Positions 43,706 to 50,522 of a DNA stretch of 64,000 nucleotides are shown piece by piece (within the stretch, counting starts at the first letter, position 1; the number at the start of each line of letters is the position of its first letter). This DNA comes from Rodentibacter caecimuris (GTDB lineage: Bacteria > Pseudomonadota > Gammaproteobacteria > Enterobacterales > Pasteurellaceae). The stretch is taken from assembly GCF_024622045.1 (NCBI RefSeq), contig NZ_JANKBP010000004.1. One strand, 5' to 3'. The notes below the pieces were generated by a model that searched no databases, had not been told where the DNA came from, and saw only the letters and a program-made list of their open reading frames with translations. Made by a program: the position numbers and the translations under genes.

Positions 43706-44446
43706 ATGATGACAACTAAACAAGTTACCCAAGATATTAATCTACTTCTGCCGGTACAAGAAATCAGTATCAAAGGCGAAGTTATGCAATATACCTTTGC
43801 AAGAACATTGCACGCTTTTTTAGGGAGCAAGCAAAAGTTTACAAACTGGTTCGATAGCCGTGTAGAGAAATATGACTTTATCGAAAATGAAGATTTTTGC
43901 GTAATAAATTTATCACGCAAAAAATCAAAAGGGCGAGGTGGGCATAACAAAATTGATTACCGCATTTCTCTTGATATGGCGAAGGAGTTAGCCATGGTGG
44001 AAAGCAACGAGCAGGGAAAATTAGCAAGACGTTATTTTATTCAATGCGAAAAAGCCTTACAGACTGTCGCACCGCAGATTCATTCCGAACTATTAACACA
44101 ATGGAAAGCGACAAGAGACAGCACCGGCAAAGGCTACCGCCCACTATGCGCCGCGCTTGACCGCAATCGCAAACGGCAAGGAAAACCCATTCCTCGTTAT
44201 TTGTTCACTAACGAAACCAACATGCTGACAAGTATCGTGCTAGGAATGAGTGTTCACAAATACAAAACAATTCATCAAATCACGGGCGAAATCCGTTCTC
44301 ACCTAACCGCCGACCAACTCGCCGAACTGGAATATCTAGAACGAGCGGACGAAATGCTGTTAGACAGTGATGTGAACGACTTTGAAGCCCGTCGATTAAA
44401 GCTAATTGCAATGCGGAACAATCGTTTTGAGAAATTGGCAGCATAG
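43706..44446 (+). CDS. AntA/AntB-type antirepressor protein, copy 1
   Basis: A 246-residue protein. The AntA/AntB-type N-domain spans about residues 20-120 (YTFARTLHAFLGSKQKFTNW, YDFIENEDFCVI, ISLDMAKELAMVESNEQGKLARRYFIQCE). The C-terminal half (KRQGKPIPRYLFTNETNMLT, VLGMSVHKYKTIH) is shared with the next gene. A strong AAGGAGGG site precedes two ATGs (43706, 43709). In P1/P7, Ant proteins relieve repressor control under c4 RNA regulation, and a c4-like RNA lies downstream here. Confidence 0.85.
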   Translation: MMTTKQVTQDINLLLPVQEISIKGEVMQYTFARTLHAFLGSKQKFTNWFDSRVEKYDFIENEDFCVINLSRKKSKGRGGHNKIDYRISLDMAKELAMVESNEQGKLARRYFIQCEKALQTVAPQIHSELLTQWKATRDSTGKGYRPLCAALDRNRKRQGKPIPRYLFTNETNMLTSIVLGMSVHKYKTIHQITGEIRSHLTADQLAELEYLERADEMLLDSDVNDFEARRLKLIAMRNNRFEKLAA

Positions 44447-44457
44447 GAGAATAACAA

Positions 44458-45252
44458 GTGAAAACTACCCAAGCGAAAACCGAAATCACAGCTCTACTTG
44501 CTCACCCTTTGAATTTATTTGAGGGAGTAGAAGGCATTAATGCCCGTAATGTGCATAGACTTTTGAAAGTGGGGCGTGATTATTCAAACTGGATTAAAGC
44601 CCGAATTAAACAAGCTGGATTTATTGAAAATCAAGATTTTGTGATTGTAGAAAATTTGAGCTCGCCAGCTTTGTTAAGCAAAAGTGATGAAGAATTGAGC
44701 TCACCAAATTTGGCGAGCGCAAAAAATAAGCGGTTATCAATGGCACGCCCTCAAAAACTTATTGACTACATCATCACCCTAGACACTGCTAAGCACCTTT
44801 GCTTGATGGAGAAAAACGAAATCGGGCGAGCTATCCGCCAACACTTTATCGAGGCAGAGAAACAGCTCAAACAGGTTGCACCAAAGATTTATAAAAACAC
44901 CTTAGCCAAAACCCAAGCAAGATTAGAGGCTATCGATCATAACCGGGAAATGACTGACGCAATCCAAGCCAGTTTAAAACGACAAGGGAAAGCCCCAAAA
45001 CCGCACCATTTCAGCATTAATCATGAACTGGTAGATAGCCTTGTCTTAGGTGAGAACGTTCGACAGTGGAAAGCTAAGCACGGAATTTTAGGCAGAGTAC
45101 GAGATAGTTTTAATGTGAATCAAATGACTTTACTCAAACTCTTATTAAAGACCAATGCAAGCCTGATTAATTTAGATATGCCGTATCAAGAACGTAAGGC
45201 ACAGTTGGAGAAATTAAGTCAGCGTTATTTAAGCGAGCAGTTGGCGGCATAA
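44458..45252 (+). CDS. AntA/AntB-type antirepressor protein, copy 2
   Basis: A 264-residue paralogue of the preceding gene with GTG start at 44458, 11 bp after it. GINARNVHRLLKVGRDYSNW, AGFIENQDFVIV and ITLDTAKHLCLMEKNEIGRAIRQHFIEAEKQL form the AntA/AntB-type domain; KRQGKAPKPHHFSINHELVDSLVLGENV matches copy 1. An insert rich in Ser (LSSPALLSKSDEELSSPNLA) lies in the first domain. Tandem duplication with divergence is the simplest origin. Confidence 0.85.
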   Translation: MKTTQAKTEITALLAHPLNLFEGVEGINARNVHRLLKVGRDYSNWIKARIKQAGFIENQDFVIVENLSSPALLSKSDEELSSPNLASAKNKRLSMARPQKLIDYIITLDTAKHLCLMEKNEIGRAIRQHFIEAEKQLKQVAPKIYKNTLAKTQARLEAIDHNREMTDAIQASLKRQGKAPKPHHFSINHELVDSLVLGENVRQWKAKHGILGRVRDSFNVNQMTLLKLLLKTNASLINLDMPYQERKAQLEKLSQRYLSEQLAA

Positions 45253-45274
45253 GACAACAAAATAAATTTACCGC

Positions 45275-45303
45275 TTGACACTTTCCCACGATAGGCATAG
45301 AGT
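45275..45303 (+). promoter_or_regulatory. Strong sigma-70-type promoter upstream of the c4-like RNA
   Basis: TTGACA (45275-45280), a 17-bp spacer and TAGAGT (45298-45303). A transcript from about 45310 would run through a hairpin and terminator-like stem and, by read-through, the c4-like RNA and the Icd-like gene. Confidence 0.65.
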
Positions 45304-45308
45304 AAAAA

Positions 45309-45398
45309 GGCAGTCTGAAAAAGAGATTGCCGAGCGTAGGAAACTCGAAAATTTAATTAACGGCGAACAGTAACACGCCTTTTAATCGTGTTATTTTT
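45309..45398 (+). ncRNA. Leader hairpins and internal terminator upstream of the c4-like RNA
   Basis: GGCAGTCT (45309-45316) pairs with AGATTGCC (45324-45331). A CGAG/CTCG hairpin (45331-45334, 45344-45347) displays CGTAGGAAA in its loop, and TAACACG/CGTGTTA (45371-45377, 45387-45393) with TTTTTG forms a terminator. The loop sequence GTAGGAAA (45336-45343) is the same 8-mer as the downstream a-type target of the c4-like RNA, so this short transcript may be a second target or a decoy. Confidence 0.5.
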
Positions 45399-45447
45399 GT
45401 TTGTAGCACCCACACACCTAAAATAAGCCAATAGGCTTGTTCTCAAT

Positions 45448-45520
45448 GGTAGTGTAACGGGCAGCCGAAAGGCTGATCGCTCTCCGTTAGTGGCGATATT
45501 TCCTACCCCGTTACGCTACC
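45448..45520 (+). ncRNA. c4: P1/P7-like c4 antisense RNA
   Basis: A closing helix of 14 bp (45448-45461 with 45507-45520, one G-U) holds two hairpins: CAGCC-GAAA-GGCTG (45462-45475) and ATCGC/GCGAT (45476-45480, 45493-45497) with a 12-nt loop. Loop bases 45482-45491 (CTCCGTTAGT) are perfectly complementary to 45561-45570 (ACTAACGGAG), which contains the ribosome-binding site of the next ORF. Bases 45499-45506 (TTTCCTAC) are complementary to 45530-45537 (GTAGGAAA). Size, two-target layout and an Icd-like downstream gene match the c4 RNA of phages P1/P7, which blocks icd-ant expression by this pairing. Confidence 0.85.
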
Positions 45521-45578
45521 GCCCAAACCGTAGGAAAGTTTAGCGGTAGCCCTCGAGTTTACTAACGGAGCTATCAGA

Positions 45579-45770
45579 ATGTTTACTTACCTATTTGCGG
45601 GCGTAATCCGCACAGACTTATCTAATCAAATCCATTATTTACGAATTACAGCTAAAACAGAAAATGAGGCGAGAGCCAAGTTATCCCGTCAATTCGTGCT
45701 TATTTTTGCGGGAAGAATAAAAGTATCCCCAACCTCCTCTTTAAGTCATAAGGGGGTGAATCATGCTTAA
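45579..45770 (+). CDS. Icd-like (host cell division inhibitor/Ash-type) small protein
   Basis: A 63-residue protein: FAGVIRTDLSNQIHYLRITA then TENEARAKLSRQFVLIFAGR IKV, the pattern of Icd-like phage proteins (xxRRDL...TAxxExEARxxLAxxFVxxFAGRLPV). In P1, icd sits under c4 control; the same order is seen here. ACGGAG (45565-45570), 8 bp before the ATG, is the sequence masked by the c4-like RNA. Its stop overlaps the next gene by 8 bp. Confidence 0.75.
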   Translation: MFTYLFAGVIRTDLSNQIHYLRITAKTENEARAKLSRQFVLIFAGRIKVSPTSSLSHKGVNHA

Positions 45771-46098
45771 ATATAACGCTATTCAATGCACACTATTTGA
45801 AAAAGTAGATAGTGACGACACCACCAAAGAAAGCCTAGAGGCTATCCGCACCGAAAGCGAACATCTTTGCGAATCAATCGAACATGGTTTATTTGCCATA
45901 GGGAAGATGATGGAACACTTAGGCTTTTTTGCCGATGAGAAAGAGCAGAATTTCAGCAATCAAGCCTTAGACAATCGCTCGATTAGACAATTAGGCGGAT
46001 TAATTTCCGCTAATGCTTATCTTCTCAATGCGTTACGAGATAGCGCAAGCAATGCCGAATTTCACCTTAGCAATATGAAAGGGGGCGTAAATGAATAA
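45763..46098 (+). CDS. Hypothetical island protein, 111 residues
   Basis: An acidic helical protein (MLKYNAIQCTLFEKVDSDDT start) with NRSIRQLGGLISANAYLLNALRDSASNAEF near the C-terminus. It overlaps the Icd-like ORF by 8 bp and the following ORF by 8 bp, so all are in one translationally coupled operon. Family not recognised. Confidence 0.65.
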   Translation: MLKYNAIQCTLFEKVDSDDTTKESLEAIRTESEHLCESIEHGLFAIGKMMEHLGFFADEKEQNFSNQALDNRSIRQLGGLISANAYLLNALRDSASNAEFHLSNMKGGVNE

Positions 46099-46279
46099 CG
46101 TTATCCTACACTATCAAGACGGGCGCACGTTTATTGGCGCGGAAGGTGTCACCCTTGCACGAGCGGAAGAAATCAAAGCCTACATTGAATCAAACAAAGA
46201 TGATTTTAGCTATCGTGATGTTGTGGCAGTGGAGATTAAGCACACAGGGGGAAATGATGAAAAAGCCGAGAACGATTAA
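46091..46279 (+). CDS. Hypothetical island protein, 62 residues
   Basis: A small soluble protein beginning MNNVILHYQDGRTFIGAEGV; GGGGGC lies upstream of its ATG inside the previous gene. Its 3' end overlaps the next ORF by 26 bp in another frame. Coupled reading suggests it is real. No known family. Confidence 0.5.
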   Translation: MNNVILHYQDGRTFIGAEGVTLARAEEIKAYIESNKDDFSYRDVVAVEIKHTGGNDEKAEND

Positions 46280-46472
46280 AGCACTCAAGGAACCATACAG
46301 CCCTACACCGGAGCAGTTAGAAAAATCGGTAAAACGTATCAAGCAGTTTTTAGCATTCGCTGAAGATTATTTGCATAACGGACACTATAACGGGTTAGTC
46401 ACATCAATCGAGCAAATTAAGAAAGCGGCAACGATTAGAAAGCCGAGAACAGCGACAGGCGGTGGACGATGA
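46254..46472 (+). CDS. Hypothetical basic island protein, 72 residues
   Basis: The frame is open from 46134, but the ATGs at 46254/46257 follow a GGGGGA site and give MMKKPRTIKALKEPYSPTPE, a basic helical protein ending RKPRTATGGGR. It overlaps the next ORF by 4 bp (ATGA). Function unknown; nucleic-acid binding is possible from charge alone. Confidence 0.5.
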   Translation: MMKKPRTIKALKEPYSPTPEQLEKSVKRIKQFLAFAEDYLHNGHYNGLVTSIEQIKKAATIRKPRTATGGGR

Positions 46473-46690
46473 ATAGCAAAACAAGCGATAAACTCACCGC
46501 AATTTGTGAACGTGGGCTATACGACCAAATGATTTTAAATAATCAGATATTGGCGATAGCCGGTGAGCCGGAAAACATTCAAGACGATGTACTGCGGCAT
46601 CAAATTATCGTATGCCTTCATTATTCACAATGCATAGAAAAAACGCTCCAACAGATTAAAAAGGTGGCAAAGCATGAACATAGATATTAA
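46469..46690 (+). CDS. Hypothetical island protein, 73 residues
   Basis: Begins MNSKTSDKLTAICERGLYDQ and contains IQDDVLRHQIIVCLHYSQCIEKTLQQIKK. Coupled on both sides (4-bp and 17-bp overlaps). Not recognised. Confidence 0.55.
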   Translation: MNSKTSDKLTAICERGLYDQMILNNQILAIAGEPENIQDDVLRHQIIVCLHYSQCIEKTLQQIKKVAKHEHRY

Positions 46691-47093
46691 TAACCTCAAT
46701 GAAACAGAAGTAACCGCACTAACAGCGAGAATAAGACAACTTAACGGAGAAGATGTTAGCCCGATTCCTTATTTGATGGCATGTATAGCCGAATTGGCGG
46801 AAGTCTTTAAAACTATGCCGGAAACACAGCGCGAACAATTAACAAAGACAAGAAATGAGCTGCTTTTCCTTAGACTTCATTTTACTGAATTGAAAGATGA
46901 AACCATAAAAGCGCGTTTATCTAAAAAACCATTAAGCGATGAAGGATTGGTAAAAGTGGGCTTAATGATTGCCGCAGCCGAAAGCATTCTTGATATATTG
47001 GCCACATTACAAAATGCGGCAGATATACGATTAATGACTATTTCAAAAAATGGGCTTGAAATCATGGGAGCATACAATGGCACGATTAATTAA
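46674..47093 (+). CDS. Hypothetical island protein, 139 residues
   Basis: Begins MNIDINNLNETEVTALTARI; helical, with a YLMACIAELAEVFKTMPETQ segment and a C-terminal LMIAAAESILDILATLQNAADIR. It overlaps the primase gene start by 17 bp. An uptake-signal-like ACCGCACTA lies at its 5' end. Not recognised. Confidence 0.6.
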   Translation: MNIDINNLNETEVTALTARIRQLNGEDVSPIPYLMACIAELAEVFKTMPETQREQLTKTRNELLFLRLHFTELKDETIKARLSKKPLSDEGLVKVGLMIAAAESILDILATLQNAADIRLMTISKNGLEIMGAYNGTIN

Positions 47094-48845
47094 TGCACCT
47101 CACCTTGCCGATCAACCGCATGAACCTTATTCTGATTTAATTATTCTTGCTGGGCGTAAAGCCTGGCAAGCATGGAATAAAGGGAAAGGCGAAGAATGGT
47201 TATTATTGTTTGAATTGGTATACGGGTTAAAACCGACTGAAAAACCTGTTATTCTAGGCGACAAGCAGCTTGATAATATTACAGGGATTAAACTTGCCGA
47301 ACCGGAACAACAAACCATCAAACTGTTTCAATATGGCGAGCTTACAGCCGCACAAATTACCGCTATTTGCTTAAATTTAGCCGATAATACACAGGTTAAA
47401 GCCGTCGAACTTTACGATAATTCAGCACAGCTAAAAGAAGATTTAAGCGCTTATATTCAGCGGTTGCGAAGCGAGGATAGGAGCATTGCGAATTTAGTCG
47501 TCGAACCTGCGAAAATCAAGGACAAATCCCCTTTTAGTGAAAAGGCGCAATCATTCCGCCAATGGTTAAATTTAGACCTTGCTTTACAGCGTGGCAGCCG
47601 AGAAATTTATCATTATGACGGTAAAATCTGGGCTCAATTAGATAGCGAAGATTTAGAGGAAAAAGCAGTGCAATTTTTCAATGATAGCGATTTAGGTTAC
47701 AGTATCCGCAGCATTGAAAGTTTAATCGGGACATTGAAAGCGCAACTACCGCGAATGGGTGATCAATCATCCGGCTTGCTTGCATTCAATGACGGTGTGC
47801 TAAACCGTAATACTCTTGTTTTTGAGGCGAGTAGTCGGGAACATTGGCTAACATCATTAATCCCGGTCAATTATCAAAATCAAGCGCAAAATACACCGCA
47901 CTTTGATAAATGGCTAGACTTTGTTTCAGAGGGGAACGCCGACAAAAAGCACAATATTTTAGCCGCACTTTACGCTATTTTAACCAACCGCTATAACTGG
48001 CAAATGTTCTTTGAAATAACAGGCGTAGGGGGAAGTGGTAAATCTATTTTTGCACAAATTGCTACAATGTTAGCCGGAGAAGAAAACACTGACACGGCGA
48101 GATTGGCGATTTTGACGAACCTCGAGGGCGAGAGCCTTACAAAGATAAAACCTTGATTATTTGCCCGGAACAATCTCGCTATGGCGGAGACGGTTCGGGA
48201 TTAAAAAGTATCAGCGGAGGCGACCCGGTTACGATTGACCCGAAGAATAAAAAAGCCTTTAAAGCGATTATTCCGGCAATCATTTTGATAGTCAATAACG
48301 AACCGACCCGATTTACTGAACGGGCAGGTGGTATTGAGCGGCGCAGGGTTATTTTTGCTTTTGACAAAGCCGTTCCGAAAGATAAACGAGATCCATATCT
48401 TATTGACAAACTGGCGCAGGAAGTCGGTGGAATCGTGCATAAATTGCTGAATACTTTTCCCGACCCAATGACAGCAAAGAAAGCCCTCGATAAACAAATG
48501 AGCAGTCAAGAAGCCTTGAGATTTAAGGTAAAAGCCGACCATATCACCGCATTTTGTGGCTATTTTTATACAACCGAGCAAGCAGACGGGCTATTTATCG
48601 GTAACGCCCGAATGTTTAATAAGGAGCGCACACATCTCTATCCGGCTTATTTAGCTTTTGTCGATGCAAATAACATTAAAGGGGAACTAAACTTGAATAA
48701 CTTTTCCGAGGCTCTGCGACAAGGATTAGATCAATATAAAAACCCTTTTGACTATCAAAGCAGGCGGACAAATCAAGGGATTAGAACCAATGTAAAATTT
48801 AAAAATCTTGATGAATTTTTTGAGCATTTTATCAAGAGAAATTAG
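47077..48845 (+). pseudogene. P4-alpha-like primase-helicase (D5/SF3 type), frameshifted by one base
   Basis: The first frame (47077-48156, MARLINAPHLADQPHEPYSD start with GGGAG upstream) contains the D5-type region and the SF3 Walker A GVGGSGKSIFAQIATMLAG, then runs out of homology after ENTDTARL and stops at 48156. The -1 frame carries the direct continuation GDFDEPRGREPYKDKTLIIC, PEQSRYGGDGSGLKSISGGD, the sensor motif VNNEPTRFTERAGGIERRR and the C-terminal domain to 48845. Adding one A near 48107 restores one protein of about 589 residues. No slippery site was found, and TGA at 48100-48102 in the -1 frame fixes the shift after it. As given, helicase motifs are split across two polypeptides; the second could start at TTG 48153 overlapping the stop. 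Confidence 0.85.
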
Positions 48846-48848
48846 CAG

Positions 48849-48872
48849 AAAGGGCAGAAATGCCCTTTTTTG
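48849..48872 (+). terminator. Terminator of the replication operon
   Basis: AAAGGGCA (48849-48856) pairs with TGCCCTTT (48861-48868) across GAAA, followed by TTTG. Confidence 0.88.
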
Positions 48873-48879
48873 TGTATGG

Positions 48880-48976
48880 TGTTCACTAAAAGTGTGCATA
48901 CCTTGTGAACTCAGTCATCACTGCTTAACTATATGATAAATAAAATAAAAATAGTGAAAGTGAATAGGTAAACACC
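48880..48976. repeat. Second iteron cluster with AT-rich core (crr-like)
   Basis: GTGAACA-type motifs lie at 48880 (TGTTCACT), 48904 (TGTGAACT), 48953 (AGTGAAAG), 48959 (AGTGAATA) and 48967 (GGTAAACACC), with an AT-rich stretch at 48926-48952. Bases 48957-48976 match the inverse of 34161-34180 at 18 of 20 positions. Two iteron arrays flanking the element parallel ori and crr of satellite P4. Confidence 0.6.
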
Positions 48977-49008
48977 TTTTGGGGTATATTTTTTCACACG
49001 TTATACTT

Positions 49009-50208
49009 TTACTCTTTTTCACATTGTTCTACATAGTCGCCCCAAAGTTGCATTACTGCTTTTCTCTCTTCAAAATAATCTGATCGGTTGTATGCTTTTC
49101 TTACTTGATCTTTTATGCCATGAGATAAACAAGCCTCAATGACATCATAATTAATCAATTTCTCATTAAGGTAAGTGCTGGCAATAGATCGTAAACCGTG
49201 GGCGGTCAATTTATTTTTATAGCCTAAATCAACAAGTGCTTTATTTGCCGTTTGACTATTCATTGGTTTATCACGCGCCCTGACACTTTGAAAAACATAT
49301 TGAGCATTACTTGTAAATTCATACATAATTGCCAACACTTCAAGAGATTGTCTTGATAAAGGTACTCTATGTGCCTTTCTTGTTTTCATTTTTTCAGGCG
49401 GGAGCAACCACTCTTTTTTATCTAAATCTATTTCCGCCCATTCTGCATTACTGGTTTCAGCCGGACGGGTCATTGTCAATAATTGAAAACGAAGTAAACA
49501 ACGGGTAAATAATGATAATTTTGAGTGTTGAATTTTACGCAGTAGTGCCGGCAATTCTTCTGGACTGATTGTGGGATTATTCTCATTTTTGCCAAAATTA
49601 AATACCGCATTGACATTTAGGCAAGGATTAAACGGCAGTAAACCATAATTAACGGCATAGTTTAAAATCTCATTAATCAACCGAATAATGCGTTTTAATG
49701 TATCGCCTTTGCCTTGTTTATTTAACGGTTCTAACATTTCAATCACAACATTAGGAAGAATGTCAGCAACGAGCATATTCCCTAAAATTGGGAAAACATA
49801 AGTTTCTAATCTGCGCCAGTTCTTTTTTAATGTTAGCGGCTCAATCTCGGTGGCTTTTTTTTCTTTCCATTTTTCAGCGATTGAATAGAACTGGTTTTCT
49901 AACTTTTTCTCTTCTGCTTGTTCCTGCAGTTTTTTCTGTGCTTGCGGATCGATTCCTTGCGCTAAAAGAGTGCGATATTCTCCACGCTTAAGACGGGCAT
50001 CAGCGAGAGAAACTTCAGGATACCTCCCTATTTTTAAATTAGTGCGTTTTTTAGTGGCTGGTGAAACATAATTAAACAACCAAATTTTACTTCCTGACGG
50101 TTTTATCCTTAAGTTAAGCCCTTCCCCATCAGAGAGATTATATTCCGTTTCTTTAGGCTTAGATTTTTCTATTTTGGTATTGTTTAAAGGTAGGACAGCC
50201 CTTGCCAT
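49009..50208 (-). CDS. int: P4-type tyrosine site-specific integrase
   Basis: A 399-residue integrase with the DUF4102-like N-domain (LPLNNTKIEKSKPKETEYNL then SDGEGLNLRIKPSG), a core-binding domain and the catalytic R-H-R-H-Y set: Arg248 (MTRPAET), His337 and Arg340 (AHGLRSIAS), His363 (LSHGI) and Tyr373 (KAYNRSDY). The frame opens at 50250, but the first 14 codons read through the TGTGTTAC repeats; the ATG at 50208 has GAGGTG upstream and gives the family start MARAVLPL. It lies next to tRNA-Leu and faces away from it. Confidence 0.95.
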   Translation of the reverse strand: MARAVLPLNNTKIEKSKPKETEYNLSDGEGLNLRIKPSGSKIWLFNYVSPATKKRTNLKIGRYPEVSLADARLKRGEYRTLLAQGIDPQAQKKLQEQAEEKKLENQFYSIAEKWKEKKATEIEPLTLKKNWRRLETYVFPILGNMLVADILPNVVIEMLEPLNKQGKGDTLKRIIRLINEILNYAVNYGLLPFNPCLNVNAVFNFGKNENNPTISPEELPALLRKIQHSKLSLFTRCLLRFQLLTMTRPAETSNAEWAEIDLDKKEWLLPPEKMKTRKAHRVPLSRQSLEVLAIMYEFTSNAQYVFQSVRARDKPMNSQTANKALVDLGYKNKLTAHGLRSIASTYLNEKLINYDVIEACLSHGIKDQVRKAYNRSDYFEERKAVMQLWGDYVEQCEKE

Positions 50209-50230
50209 ATCTAGCACCTCATCAGTTTTA

Positions 50231-50288
50231 GTAACACAGTTTTGCGGCATGGTAACACAATTTTAAACTGTGTTACTATCTGTGTTAC
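50231..50288. promoter_or_regulatory. Candidate integrase arm-type sites, right end
   Basis: Four TGTGTTAC copies: inverted at 50231-50238 and 50252-50259, direct at 50269-50276 and 50281-50288. The middle two form the inverted repeat GTAACACA...TGTGTTAC. They overlap the int promoter region, so they may serve both recombination and autoregulation. Confidence 0.6.
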
Positions 50289-50376
50289 TAAAATCAGCGG
50301 TCAAAGGCGAATAAAGGCGATAAGCTAAGAAAGGTAAAATAGCGATAAACCCTTGTGGTTACTGGCATTAAAAAAC

Positions 50377-50435
50377 CCTTTCGAGTGATTACGAAAGGCT
50401 TTGAAAAGTATTTTGGTGCTCTGGGCGAGACTTGA
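50377..50435. repeat. Right attachment site (attR) in tRNA-Leu(GAG)
   Basis: A 59-bp copy of the left repeat, covering the last 22 bases of the tRNA gene and the terminator hairpin CCTTTCGAGTGATTACGAAAGG beyond it. The tRNA remains complete at this end. Confidence 0.92.
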
Positions 50436-50499
50436 ACTCGCACGACCTACGGTCACTACCCCCTCAAGATAGCGTGTCTACCAATTCCACCACCAGAGC
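50414..50499 (-). tRNA. tRNA-Leu (anticodon GAG)
   Basis: An 86-nt class II tRNA on the minus strand from GCTCTGGTGGTGGAATTGG (5' end 50499) to the encoded CCA (50414), with the anticodon loop TTGAGG and a long variable arm. It follows secG in the same direction, as in E. coli secG-leuU. The island is integrated at its 3' end without destroying it. Confidence 0.97.
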
Positions 50500-50522
50500 G
50501 TTAAATTTTTTATCTGTTTTAA

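Larger units (their letters stand above)
33946..50435. mobile_element. 16.5-kb capsid-forming phage satellite (cf-PICI-like) integrated in tRNA-Leu(GAG)
   Basis: The element is defined by 58/59-bp direct repeats and a tyrosine integrase next to the tRNA. It contains an HK97-type head and packaging set, gp10-like and gpU-like joining proteins, AlpA, two AntA/AntB proteins, a c4-like RNA with an Icd-like ORF, a P4-alpha-like primase-helicase and iteron clusters. It has no tail tube, tape measure, baseplate, fibre, holin or lysin genes. Its size, integration type and content fit capsid-forming phage-inducible chromosomal islands; a deletion-derived prophage remnant is the main alternative. At least four exact uptake signal cores occur inside it. 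Confidence 0.85.

Noticed and set aside
45448..45570. Retron msr/msd RNA or riboswitch
   Set aside because: No reverse transcriptase is nearby, and the loop-to-target complementarity with an Icd-like gene fits a c4 antisense RNA better.
47077..48845. Programmed -1 frameshift in the primase-helicase gene
   Set aside because: No X-XXY-YYZ slippery heptamer exists between the -1 frame stop at 48100-48102 and the zero-frame stop at 48156; a one-base deletion is simpler.
33946..50435. Complete siphophage prophage
   Set aside because: No tail tube, tape measure, tip, fibre or lysis genes exist and 16.5 kb is too short for a complete siphophage.
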